A program made the translations under genes and the position numbers. The notes under the pieces were generated by a model. The model searched no databases and had not been told where the DNA came from. It worked only from the letters and a program-made list of their open reading frames with translations. Of a stretch of 64,000 bases of DNA, positions 45,823 through 54,777 are shown one piece after another. Source of the stretch: an uncultured Pseudomonadota bacterium (GTDB taxonomy: Bacteria; Pseudomonadota; Gammaproteobacteria; Burkholderiales; JALYOK01); the NCBI GenBank assembly GCA_902826775.1, contig CADEHE010000011.1, positions 124,001 through 188,000 on the forward strand, in the 5' to 3' direction. The number at the start of each line of letters is the position of its first letter. The stretch's first letter is position 1.

Positions 45823-47979
45823 CTAGCGCGCCACCAGCGAACTCAGCAAGTGCTCTTGTGCGCGGAACGCTGGTCCGCGGCGGGTCTTGCGGCGCTTGTA
45901 CTCGCCGTCGGTGTCCATGTCCCAGGCTTGGCCATTGTCCTTCAAGTAAGGGCGCAAACCTTCACGCATGACGCGGTGCTTCAGGCGCGGATCGAGCAGC
46001 GGGAACGCGACTTCGATGCGGTGGAACAAGTTACGTTCCATCCAGTCTGCGCTCGACAAATAGACGTCATACGCGCGGTCATTGCGGAAACAGTAGATGC
46101 GCGAGTGTTCCAAGAAGCGGCCTACTACCGAACGCACCGTGATGCTCTCCGACAGTCCGGGCACGCCTGGCCGCAGCAGGCATACGCCGCGGATGATGAG
46201 ATCCACGCGCACGCCGGCTTGCGATGCGGCGTAAAGCGCGCCGATGACCTGTGGTTCGGTCAGTGCATTCATCTTCGCGACGATGGCGGCCGGCTTGCCG
46301 GCTCTAGCGTGTGCGGCTTCCCGCTCGATCGCTTTGATCAAGTTCCCGTGCAGGGAAAAGGGTGATTGCCACAAGTGCAAGAGCTCTCCAGCTTTGCCCA
46401 ACCCGGTCAACTGCAAGAACACCTCGTTCACGTCAGCGCACAAGTCTTCGTGGCAAGTGAACAAGCCAAAATCCGTGTAGAGCTTGGTGGTGCGAGTGTG
46501 GTAATTGCCCGTGCCCAAATGCACGTAGCGGCGCAGCAGGTCGCCTTCACGGCGCACGACCATGGCCATCTTGGCGTGCGTCTTGTAGCCAACGATGCCG
46601 TAGACTACGTGGGCGCCGGCATCCTCCAAACGCGCAGCCCAGTTAATGTTGGCTTCTTCATCGAAGCGCGCGAGCAGTTCCACCACTACCGTTATTTCTT
46701 TGCCGCGCCGCGCCGCGGCGATCAGTGCCTCGATTAACTCCGAGTCGTGTCCAGCGCGGTATACCGTTTGCTTGATCGCAAGCACATCGGCGTCCTCGGA
46801 TGCCTGGCGAATAAAGTCGACAACGGGCTTGAAGGACTGGAACGGATGATGCAGCAGCACATCGCCCTGGCGGATCGCCTTGAACATGTCTTTCTGCTTG
46901 GCAACTTGCGCGGGCACGCTTTGTATGAACGGTCGGTATTTCAAGTCTGGTCGATCGACCCAGTCTGGGATCTGCATCAAGCGCACAAGATTGACCGGAC
47001 CCGCCACCCGATAGACGTCATCTTGATCCAGTTCGAACTGCTGCCTAAGGAAGCCCGCGATCTTGTCTGAACAAGTCTCGGCCACTTCGAGGCGCACTTC
47101 ATCGCCGTAGTGGCGCTGGCGCAGCTCGCCCTTCAGCGCTTCGCGTAGATCCTTCATGTCCTCATCTTCCACTTCAACGTCGCTGTTGCGCGTGACGCGA
47201 AACTGGTACCAGCCGCGTTCTTGCATGCCGGCGAACAGAGTTTCGACGTGAGCGTGCACGATCGAGGACAAGAACACGAAAGCGTAATCGCAGCCGGCTA
47301 TTGCGGCGGGCAAGCGGATCAGGCGCGGCAGTGCGCGCGGGGCTTGCACGATGGCAATGCCGGAACTGCGGCCGAAGGCATCTTTGCCCTCGAGCTCGAC
47401 GGCGAAGTTCAGGCTCTTGTTGAGAATGCGAGGAAAAGGATGCGCCGGGTCGAGCCCAATGGGGGTAAGCACCGGATAGACTTCGCGCATGAAATACTCG
47501 CGCACCCACTCGCTTTGTGCTTCGTTCCAGTGGTTGCGGCGCAGAAAGCAAACGCCTTCGCGTGCCAAAGCAGGCAACAGATCATCGTTGAAAAGCGCAT
47601 ATTGCGCCCGCACCAGGTCGTGCGCCCGTTCGCTTACCAATTTGTAAACCTCGCGCGGAGTAAGCCCGTCGGCGCCGCGGGCGTTCGGATCGAACAGTAT
47701 CTGCTCGTTTAGTGCGGCGACCCGGATTTCGAAGAATTCGTCCAGATTGCTGCTGACGATGCAGAGAAAACGCAGGCGTTCGAGCAACGGAACGTCGGCA
47801 TCGCGCGCCTGCTCCAGCACGCGCTCGTTAAAGGCAAGCAGGGCGAGTTCACGGTTAAGTGCGCTTTGCGTTGTTGTTGTCACGCTGGCGTTAGTGGCTT
47901 GCGGCATCGCGGGCGGCGGCGAATGAACAGCGCCTTCCGCTAGGAGAGCCGGAGCGTAATGGGCGATTATTTCATTCAT
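45823..47979 (-). CDS. ppk: Polyphosphate kinase 1
   Basis: A PPK1 of 718 residues from the ATG at 47979 (open upstream to 48135; no good ribosome-binding site at either, so the start is uncertain). The conserved core begins NRELALLAFNERVLEQARD. It has the phospho-His motif HLGTGNYHTRTTKLYTD with a second conserved His in FTCHED, and the C-terminal domain RSVVGRFLEHSRIYCFRN. It makes inorganic polyphosphate from ATP reversibly. It is divergent from ppx and upstream of CYTH-CHAD. Confidence 0.97.
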   Translation of the reverse strand: MNEIIAHYAPALLAEGAVHSPPPAMPQATNASVTTTTQSALNRELALLAFNERVLEQARDADVPLLERLRFLCIVSSNLDEFFEIRVAALNEQILFDPNARGADGLTPREVYKLVSERAHDLVRAQYALFNDDLLPALAREGVCFLRRNHWNEAQSEWVREYFMREVYPVLTPIGLDPAHPFPRILNKSLNFAVELEGKDAFGRSSGIAIVQAPRALPRLIRLPAAIAGCDYAFVFLSSIVHAHVETLFAGMQERGWYQFRVTRNSDVEVEDEDMKDLREALKGELRQRHYGDEVRLEVAETCSDKIAGFLRQQFELDQDDVYRVAGPVNLVRLMQIPDWVDRPDLKYRPFIQSVPAQVAKQKDMFKAIRQGDVLLHHPFQSFKPVVDFIRQASEDADVLAIKQTVYRAGHDSELIEALIAAARRGKEITVVVELLARFDEEANINWAARLEDAGAHVVYGIVGYKTHAKMAMVVRREGDLLRRYVHLGTGNYHTRTTKLYTDFGLFTCHEDLCADVNEVFLQLTGLGKAGELLHLWQSPFSLHGNLIKAIEREAAHARAGKPAAIVAKMNALTEPQVIGALYAASQAGVRVDLIIRGVCLLRPGVPGLSESITVRSVVGRFLEHSRIYCFRNDRAYDVYLSSADWMERNLFHRIEVAFPLLDPRLKHRVMREGLRPYLKDNGQAWDMDTDGEYKRRKTRRGPAFRAQEHLLSSLVAR

Positions 47980-48014
47980 GTGACAGGGGAAGATCTTGCG
48001 TTGTTTGGTCTTGG

Positions 48015-48032
48015 CTGTCAGCGCGCTGTAAT
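48015..48032 (+). promoter_or_regulatory. Candidate Pho box between ppk and ppx
   Basis: CTGTCAG-CGCG-CTGTAAT matches the PhoB direct-repeat layout (two 7-mers separated by 4 nt) with two changes from CTGTCAT. It lies in the 144-nt divergent gap and is oriented toward ppx. The following -10 is weak. Confidence 0.5.
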
Positions 48033-48123
48033 AATTTGCGCAAACAATTGAAAGGTCAGGCATTTGCGCGGGATAATTGTGCCCTCTACTGCTGCACCCT
48101 TTGCCTTCACCATCCGAACTGCG

Positions 48124-49629
48124 GTGACAAATCATAGCACCATCGCTGCCGTTGATCTCGGCTCGAACAGTTTTCGTCTGCAGCTCGCAAGAGTCTCGGG
48201 CGGGCAGATTTATCCGCTCGACTCGCTCAAGGATTCCGTGCGCATGGCCGCTGGGCTTACTGACGACAAGCGCTTGGATGAAGACTCGCAGCAGCGTGCG
48301 CTAGCCTGTCTGAGCCGATTCGGCGAACGCTTGCGCGGGCTGCCGCAAGACGCGGTGCGCGCGGTAGGAACCAACACACTGCGCGTGGCGAAGAACGCAC
48401 CGGAGTTCTTGAAGAAGGCGCAGCGTTTGTTGGGATTCCCGATTGAGATCGTGGCTGGGCATGAAGAGGCACGCCTCATCTACCTCGGCGTCGCCCACGC
48501 CGTGCCAGGTATGAAGGGACGAACCCTGGTTGTGGACATCGGTGGCGGCTCCACCGAAATTATCGTCGGTGCCGGGTTTGAGCCATTGCGGCTGGAAAGT
48601 TTGTACATGGGCTGCGTGGGTCACAGCAAAGCGTTCTTTGGCGACGCTAAGCTTTCTGCGAAGCGTTACGCCGAGGCAGAGTTGGCTGCCGCAACGGAAC
48701 TGCAAACCATTTCGGGCCCTCTTGCCAAGGAGCGTTGGCAGCAGGCAGTTGGCTCGTCGGGCACCGCACGCTCCATCGCGGAGATGTTGTTGCAGAACGG
48801 GTGGGCCGAAACCGGCATTAGCGCTTCCGGTTTAGCCAAGCTGCGAAAGGCGCTTATCAAAGCAGGCGATGTGCGCAAGCTCGACATCGCAGGTTTGAGC
48901 GCGGATCGTAGACCGGTCATCGCCGGCGGCGTGGCGATCATGACGGCGGTATTCGACGCCCTCGGCATCGAGCATATGAGCGTGACCGATTCGGGCATGC
49001 GCGAAGGCGTGCTCTGGGACATGCTTGGGCGGATGCAGCATCATGACGTGCGCGACGCTACGGTCGCAGAATTCATGCGCCGCTATCACGTTGATGGCGC
49101 ACAGGCCGCGCGGGTCGAGCGGCTGGCGCTGCAGCTCTATCGGCAACTTGCAGGCAAGGCTCAGATTGATCCGAGCGTGCTCTCGTTGCTGGCATGGTCG
49201 GCACGCTTGCACGAGATCGGCTTGTCTATTGCCTACAGCGGCTACCATCGCCACTCTGCGTACATCATCGAGAATGCCGATATGCCGGGGTTCGCGCGCG
49301 GCGAACAGGCGTTGATGGCGCACGTCGTGCTTGGGCAACGCGGAGCACTCGCCAAGGCAGCGAGCAAATTGGCGGAAGATACGGAGTGGTTGCCGGTGTT
49401 GGCGTTGCGCCTAGCAGTGCTGTTCTTCCGCGGCCGCAGTGATTACCGCGTTCCGCGCATCGAGCTGGAGCGCGATGGCAACCGCTTCGCACTGTCAGTC
49501 GATGAGTCTTGGCTAGCGCGTAATCAGTTGCTGGTTGCGGCATTAAAAGCGGAATCTAAAGCCTGGCGCAGCACAGGTTTTGCGCTCGATCTCATCGCGC
49601 TGCAAACGCAGACCGTGGCCCGCGCGTGA
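48124..49629 (+). CDS. ppx: Exopolyphosphatase / GppA-family phosphatase
   Basis: A Ppx/GppA protein of 501 residues from a GTG at 48124 (the frame is open from 48064, so the exact start is uncertain). It has the ASKHA phosphate loops AAVDLGSNSFRLQLARV and LVVDIGGGSTEIIVG, and a C-terminal HD-like helical domain (SARLHEIGLSIAYSGYHRHSAYII). It degrades polyphosphate from its ends, or pppGpp in GppA enzymes; next to ppk the former is more likely. Confidence 0.93.
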   Translation: MTNHSTIAAVDLGSNSFRLQLARVSGGQIYPLDSLKDSVRMAAGLTDDKRLDEDSQQRALACLSRFGERLRGLPQDAVRAVGTNTLRVAKNAPEFLKKAQRLLGFPIEIVAGHEEARLIYLGVAHAVPGMKGRTLVVDIGGGSTEIIVGAGFEPLRLESLYMGCVGHSKAFFGDAKLSAKRYAEAELAAATELQTISGPLAKERWQQAVGSSGTARSIAEMLLQNGWAETGISASGLAKLRKALIKAGDVRKLDIAGLSADRRPVIAGGVAIMTAVFDALGIEHMSVTDSGMREGVLWDMLGRMQHHDVRDATVAEFMRRYHVDGAQAARVERLALQLYRQLAGKAQIDPSVLSLLAWSARLHEIGLSIAYSGYHRHSAYIIENADMPGFARGEQALMAHVVLGQRGALAKAASKLAEDTEWLPVLALRLAVLFFRGRSDYRVPRIELERDGNRFALSVDESWLARNQLLVAALKAESKAWRSTGFALDLIALQTQTVARA

Positions 49630-49729
49630 TTATACAGGGCAGAGGATTATTGCTTGGCTCTTATTGATATTCAATACTTCAATTATCCTGGGCGCAGTAT
49701 TACGCCGCAATGTGGTGTGGTTGCGAAAA

Positions 49730-49763
49730 CTGTCATATTTCTGTCATCAATTGATCATATAGT
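49730..49763 (+). promoter_or_regulatory. Perfect Pho box and -10 of pstS
   Basis: CTGTCATATTTCTGTCAT (49730-49747) is an exact two-repeat Pho box in which the direct repeats replace the -35. Ten nt later TATAGT (49758-49763) gives the -10. The pst operon should therefore be activated by PhoB under phosphate limitation. Confidence 0.9.
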
Positions 49764-49805
49764 GCGCTACTGCCACATTGGATTTCCTTTAGGAGCTAAA
49801 AAGCA

Positions 49806-50813
49806 ATGGTTGGGTTAGCGCGATTTTCTGGGGTAGCAGTCACAGTCCTAGCCGCAGGCTCTTTGCTGCAGGCAGCGAGCGCGCATGCGCAGAACATCAA
49901 GATCGACGGTTCGAGCACCGTCTATCCGGTTACCGAAGCGGTAGCCGAAGAGTTCCAAGTCAAGAAGAAGGGTTCGGTCAAAGTTACGGTCGGCATTTCC
50001 GGTACGGGCGGCGGATTCAAGAAGTTCTGCCGTGGCGAGATCGATATCTCCAACGCTTCGCGTCCCATTCTCAAGAAGGAAATGGACGACTGCAAAGCGG
50101 CGGGTGTGCAGTACGTCGAATTGCCTGTTGCGTTTGACGCGCTGACCGTCGTAGTGAATCCGCAAAATGAGTTCTTGAAAAGCATCACCGTGGCGGAACT
50201 CAAGAAAATGTGGGAGCCTGGAGCGCAAGGCAAGGTGACCAAATGGAATCAGATCAACCCCGCATGGCCCGACGCGCCGCTCAAATTGTTCGGCGCCGGC
50301 TCGGATTCCGGCACCTTCGACTACTTCACCGAAGCGACGGTCGGTAAAGCCAAATCAAGCCGTGGCGACTACACGGCGAGCGAGGACGATAACGTGCTGG
50401 TGCAAGGCGTCTCGCGCGACAAGAACGCGCTTGGCTACTTTGGTTTTGCTTACTACGCCGAGAACCAGGACAAATTGAAGGCCGTGCCCATCGTGGCGAA
50501 GGATGGCGCACCCGCGGTTGGCCCTTCACCAAAGTCGGTCGAGGACGGCACTTACCAGCCGCTGTCGCGCCCGATTTTCATTTACGTTAACGCCAAGTCA
50601 CTGCAGCGCGCAGAAGTGAAGGAGTTCATTGATTTTTACCTCAAGAATGCCGCTGCACTGGTGAAGGAAGTCAAATACATCGCGCTGCCACCGAAGGCTT
50701 ACGAACTTGCGGCTGAACACATCGCCAAGGGCAAGTTGGGCACGGTGTTTGGCGGTGCCGCCGAAGTCGGCGTGACCATCGAAGATCTATTGAAGCGCGA
50801 AGCCAAGCTGTAA
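49806..50813 (+). CDS. pstS: Phosphate-binding periplasmic protein
   Basis: A 335-residue PstS with a signal peptide (cut after ASAHA) followed by the phosphate-site motif IKIDGSSTVYPVTEAVAEEF. Phosphate contacts are seen in VGISGTGGGFKKFCRGEIDISNASRP and GAGSDSGTFDYFTEA. It delivers phosphate to the PstCA permease. AGGAG lies 10 nt upstream. A terminator-like hairpin follows, so PstS is probably made in excess over the permease. Confidence 0.97.
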   Translation: MVGLARFSGVAVTVLAAGSLLQAASAHAQNIKIDGSSTVYPVTEAVAEEFQVKKKGSVKVTVGISGTGGGFKKFCRGEIDISNASRPILKKEMDDCKAAGVQYVELPVAFDALTVVVNPQNEFLKSITVAELKKMWEPGAQGKVTKWNQINPAWPDAPLKLFGAGSDSGTFDYFTEATVGKAKSSRGDYTASEDDNVLVQGVSRDKNALGYFGFAYYAENQDKLKAVPIVAKDGAPAVGPSPKSVEDGTYQPLSRPIFIYVNAKSLQRAEVKEFIDFYLKNAAALVKEVKYIALPPKAYELAAEHIAKGKLGTVFGGAAEVGVTIEDLLKREAKL

Positions 50814-50841
50814 GCGTTCGACTAGCCGCATTCGTCCAGTG

Positions 50842-50872
50842 AGAAGGGGTGTTTTTGCATCCCTTCTTTTTT
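50842..50872 (+). terminator. Terminator/attenuator between pstS and pstC
   Basis: A 10-bp stem with one G-T pair (AGAAGGGGTG against CATCCCTTCT in reverse order) is followed by TTTTTT. Its place inside the operon suggests partial termination after pstS. Confidence 0.8.
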
Positions 50873-50910
50873 CTCAGCGGTCAGAAGATTGCGAGCGGAG
50901 GTTATAATTT

Positions 50911-51861
50911 GTGATCGAGCAGAACCTCCGTGCGCCAGCGGTGTTGACACCGACAAAAGCAAACCTTTCCATGACTCGCTCGCGCATCAGCCACATCAAA
51001 GAACGCTTGATCGAACTGGTGCTGCTGTTGGCGGCGCTTTCGTCCGTGGCGATCACGTTGGCGATCGTTGTCATCCTGGTTAAAGAGTCATGGGTTTTCT
51101 TTCAAGGTGTGCCGCTCAAAGATTTTTTGACCGATACGCAGTGGACGCCTCTGTTCGATGACGCACACTATGGAATCTTGCCGCTGCTTTCGGGCACCCT
51201 CGTTTCATCGTTGGTTGGATTGTTGATTGCAATTCCGCTCGGCACCATTATCGCCTTGTACTTGAGCGAATTTGCTTCGTTCCGCATGCGCGAGATCGCC
51301 AAGCCGGTGCTCGAACTCCTCGCCGCTGTGCCGACCGTTGTCTACGGTTATTTCGCCTTTCTCGTGGTAACGCCTTTGCTGCAGAAACTCTATCCTGGTT
51401 TGCCGGGTTTTAATCTGCTCAGTGCGGGTCTGGTAATGGGGGTGATGATCATTCCCTATGTAAGTTCCTTGTCCGAGGATGCGATGCGGGCAGTGCCGAT
51501 GAATCTGCGCGAGGGATCTTATGCAATGGGGGCAACGCGGTTTCAAACGGCGTTGAAGGTCGTCACACCGGCAGCGTTTTCCGGCATTGCCGCGGCGTAC
51601 ATCCTGGCCGTGTCGCGCGCCGTGGGTGAAACGATGGTCGTGGCGCTGGCAGCCGGCATGCAACCGAATTTTACTTGGTCACCGCTGGAGCCGGCCGCGA
51701 CCATGACCGCGTTCATCGTGCAAGTGAGCCAAGGAGATTTGCCCCACGGAAGTATCGGCTATCAAAGTATTTTTGCCGTCGGGTTGACGCTCTTCCTAGT
51801 CACGCTTTGCTTTAACTTGCTTGGTTTTTGGTTGCGCCGCCGCTACCGCGAGGTTTACTAG
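50911..51861 (+). CDS. pstC: Phosphate ABC transporter permease PstC
   Basis: A 316-residue inner-membrane protein with about six helices and the ABC permease EAA loop (SEDAMRAVPMNLREGSYAMGAT). GTG at 50911 has GGAGG 9 nt upstream; the ATG at 50971 is the alternative and would give the usual shorter cytoplasmic N-terminus. It forms the channel with PstA. Its stop overlaps the pstA start by 1 nt. Confidence 0.96.
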   Translation: MIEQNLRAPAVLTPTKANLSMTRSRISHIKERLIELVLLLAALSSVAITLAIVVILVKESWVFFQGVPLKDFLTDTQWTPLFDDAHYGILPLLSGTLVSSLVGLLIAIPLGTIIALYLSEFASFRMREIAKPVLELLAAVPTVVYGYFAFLVVTPLLQKLYPGLPGFNLLSAGLVMGVMIIPYVSSLSEDAMRAVPMNLREGSYAMGATRFQTALKVVTPAAFSGIAAAYILAVSRAVGETMVVALAAGMQPNFTWSPLEPAATMTAFIVQVSQGDLPHGSIGYQSIFAVGLTLFLVTLCFNLLGFWLRRRYREVY

Positions 51862-52811
51862 TGCAACATCCTGCGTCTTTCGCCAAGCCGGCCACACATA
51901 GCGTTGCACAGATCCGCGCGATTATTCGCAAACACAAGCGCTGGGATTTGGTTTTCGCTGGACTCGGGATACTGGCGTTGATTATCGGCGTGGTGACGTT
52001 GGCGGGCCTGTTTATCGATCTCGTGGCAACTGGTTGGGGACGGCTGACACCGGAGTTCTTCACCTCCTTCTCGTCACGGCGGGCGACAAGTGCCGGCATC
52101 GCTGCGGCAATGGTCGGAACACTGTTGGTGATATTGGTGACAGTGATGGCGGCTGTGCCGCTCGGTGTCGGGGCGGGGGTATATTTGGAAGAATATGCGC
52201 CGAAGAACTGGTTAACGGGCATTATTGAAATCAACATTAGCAATCTTGCCGGCGTTCCGTCGGTCGTCTATGGCCTGCTCGGCTTGGGGCTATTTGTCTA
52301 TGCATGGAACCTGGATCATAGTGTCGTGGCTGCAGGACTCACGCTGGCGCTGCTGATCTTGCCGATCGTTATCGTTGCTACGCGCGAAGCCATACGAACC
52401 ATTCCGGGACATATTCGCGAGGGCGCTTACGCCCTGGGTGCGACCAAATGGCAGTTAGTTGCGCACCATATTCTTCCCTATTCCAGCGCGGGTATTCTTA
52501 CCGGCATCATCATCGGTGTGGCGCGCGCGATCGGAGAAACCGCCCCGCTTATTACGGTCGGTGCAGCGGTTGCGATTTTCACGCTGCCCAGCAGCCCGTT
52601 CCGCAGTGACTTTCCGTTCTTGTCCCTGGAGTGGCTCAAAGAGCCGTTTACGGTTATGCCGATCCAGATGTTCCAGTGGACGTCGCGACCTGATCAAGCG
52701 TTCCAAATCAACGCGGCAGCAGCGGGCGTTGTTTTGATCGTGATGACTTTGGCGCTGAACGGCTTGGCAATCTATATTCGCTACCGCTTACGCAAAAATA
52801 TAAAATGGTAG
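51861..52811 (+). CDS. pstA: Phosphate ABC transporter permease PstA
   Basis: A 316-residue permease with about six helices, the motif EEYAPKNWLTGIIEINISNL and the EAA loop REAIRTIPGHIREGAYALGATK. The GTG at 51861 is chosen because it overlaps the pstC stop by one base and has GAGG 8 nt upstream; the longer frame to 51828 would overlap pstC by 34 nt. It works with PstC, PstB and PstS. Confidence 0.96.
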   Translation: MQHPASFAKPATHSVAQIRAIIRKHKRWDLVFAGLGILALIIGVVTLAGLFIDLVATGWGRLTPEFFTSFSSRRATSAGIAAAMVGTLLVILVTVMAAVPLGVGAGVYLEEYAPKNWLTGIIEINISNLAGVPSVVYGLLGLGLFVYAWNLDHSVVAAGLTLALLILPIVIVATREAIRTIPGHIREGAYALGATKWQLVAHHILPYSSAGILTGIIIGVARAIGETAPLITVGAAVAIFTLPSSPFRSDFPFLSLEWLKEPFTVMPIQMFQWTSRPDQAFQINAAAAGVVLIVMTLALNGLAIYIRYRLRKNIKW

Positions 52812-52830
52812 GTCAAAAGGGCGCGCCGAT

Positions 52831-53610
52831 ATGGCAGATCTGACGTTGGAAAACATCAAAGCCGAGTCGAAGAATCTAAACTTCTACTATGGCGGATTTC
52901 AAGCGCTTAAGAGCATCAGTCTGCCGGTGGCTGATAAGAAAGTCACTGCGCTAATCGGGCCTTCCGGCTGTGGGAAATCGACTTTTCTGCGTTGCTTTAA
53001 CCGGATGCATGACTTGTATCCAGGCAATCGCTACGAGGGTTCGATTACGCTGAAACCGGACAACGTCAATATCTTGGCGCGCGAAGTCGATCCGATCGAA
53101 GTGCGTATGCGCATCAGCATGGTGTTCCAAAAGCCTAATCCATTCCCGAAATCGATCTACGAGAACGTTGCTTATGGCTTGCGCGTGAGAGGGATCAAGA
53201 ATCGAGCCCTGCTTGATGAGAAAGTCGAAGAGGCACTCACGGGCGCCGCGCTGTGGAACGAGGTGAAGGACCGTCTCGACCAATTAGCCTTCAATCTCTC
53301 CGGCGGGCAGCAACAGCGGCTATGCATCGCGCGCGCTCTGGCGACAGAGCCGGAGATATTGTTGTTCGATGAACCCACTTCGGCGTTGGATCCGATCGCC
53401 ACGGCAAGCATTGAGGAATTGATCGCGCAGATCAAAAATCGCGTCTCGATTCTTATCGTCACTCACAACATGCAACAGGCGGCACGCGTCTCGGACTATA
53501 CGGCCTACATGTACCTGGGCGAGGTCATAGAGTTCGATGTGACAGATAGCATCTTCATCAAGCCGAAGAAGAAGCAAACTGAGGACTACATTACTGGCCG
53601 CTTTGGTTGA
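52831..53610 (+). CDS. pstB: Phosphate ABC transporter ATPase PstB
   Basis: A 259-residue ABC ATPase with Walker A GPSGCGKST, Q-loop MVFQKPNPFPKSIYENV, signature NLSGGQQQRLCIARALA, Walker B ILLFDEPTSALD and the H-loop VTHNM. It energises phosphate uptake. In most operons phoU follows; here a convergent diguanylate cyclase gene begins 6 nt after the stop, so the operon ends at pstB. Confidence 0.97.
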   Translation: MADLTLENIKAESKNLNFYYGGFQALKSISLPVADKKVTALIGPSGCGKSTFLRCFNRMHDLYPGNRYEGSITLKPDNVNILAREVDPIEVRMRISMVFQKPNPFPKSIYENVAYGLRVRGIKNRALLDEKVEEALTGAALWNEVKDRLDQLAFNLSGGQQQRLCIARALATEPEILLFDEPTSALDPIATASIEELIAQIKNRVSILIVTHNMQQAARVSDYTAYMYLGEVIEFDVTDSIFIKPKKKQTEDYITGRFG

Positions 53611-53616
53611 GGGCGC

Positions 53617-54612
53617 TCAGAACAGCTCGACACTGCTGGCTTGTGCGACAGGTTCAAGCTCTAGAAAGCTGCACACGCGATTGCGTCCAAGCTGCTTGGC
53701 TCGGTAAAGCGCTCGATCGGCTTCATCCACGAACGTCATGGGCAATTTGCCGGGGTAAACTACCGTGAATCCGATGCTCGCGGTGACATGTTCCACTTGA
53801 GGGAACAGGTAGCTGGCGATTTGCTCGCGGCAACGTTCGAACACTGCTGCGCCCACCCCAAAAGTTGTGTTCGGCAACAACACCACGAATTCTTCGCCGC
53901 CGAATCGGAACACTAGATCACTGGCGCGGAAGCTGTCACGCAACAGACGCGAGAACAGCAGGAGCACCTCGTCGCCAACGACGTGGCCGAACGCGTCATT
54001 GATGTGCTTGAACCGATCTATATCGATAACGCCGAGTAGGCACTCATTGGATTGGCCGAATTGGGCGTCATCCTCAGATTGGCGCTGCAATATTTCGTGC
54101 ATGCGCGCAACGAACGGCTTGCGGTTGTAGAGGCCCGTTAAGGTGTCTGCACAGTTCTCTTCAAGCAGGCCGTAGCATTGCCGGTACACTGCTGCGATGT
54201 CGCAGGCAAGTTGCGCATACTCGGGCAGCGTCACATCGCTAATCGCGAGCCATTGCTGCAATTTCGCGTGCGGTTCGATCAGCAAGAACAGTTGCGTGAC
54301 TTTGGTGGACTTCGGCGAGGCGATGTGACAGCGACTATCCCGTCGTGACAACATTTGCTCGGCAATGGCATGATGCGGGGAGCCGGTGCGTTCGGTGCCA
54401 AACCCGCGGTCAAGTGCCAAGCCTTGGCTGGGACGCAGGCAAAATCCTCCCGCGTTGCCTGGCACAACGTCGTAAAGCATCGCGCTCTTTGCGGCCAAAG
54501 CGTGCGCGGCCAACTGTACGAAGGTTCGAGCCAACTGTGCGGGCTCATGCTGCGCACTCATCGCGAGGGTAGCTTGCAACAACAAGTCGTATTCGGAGCT
54601 CTTGGGCAGCAT
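53617..54612 (-). CDS. GGDEF diguanylate cyclase
   Basis: A 331-residue cytoplasmic protein with an N-terminal GAF-like region (about 1-150) and a C-terminal GGDEF domain with an intact active site RFGGEEFVVLLP. Five residues before it stands RASD, the RxxD inhibitory site for c-di-GMP feedback. ATG 54612 is preferred over a GTG at 54657. It makes c-di-GMP. It lies between the pst operon and the exopolysaccharide genes, so control of polysaccharide is plausible. Confidence 0.9.
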   Translation of the reverse strand: MLPKSSEYDLLLQATLAMSAQHEPAQLARTFVQLAAHALAAKSAMLYDVVPGNAGGFCLRPSQGLALDRGFGTERTGSPHHAIAEQMLSRRDSRCHIASPKSTKVTQLFLLIEPHAKLQQWLAISDVTLPEYAQLACDIAAVYRQCYGLLEENCADTLTGLYNRKPFVARMHEILQRQSEDDAQFGQSNECLLGVIDIDRFKHINDAFGHVVGDEVLLLFSRLLRDSFRASDLVFRFGGEEFVVLLPNTTFGVGAAVFERCREQIASYLFPQVEHVTASIGFTVVYPGKLPMTFVDEADRALYRAKQLGRNRVCSFLELEPVAQASSVELF

Positions 54613-54777
54613 GATGTGTCGATGGCCGGTCGCAGAACAAGCGCGCAGCATTGCCACTTCACGCTGCGCTCCAAGCAGTTAACGGCAATATTGCGTGCCT
54701 GCTACAGGCCTTTTCTCAAACCCATGTTGTTCGGGCAATGAGAACTTAACTAATTGACAAATCAGAAGAAACTAGTG

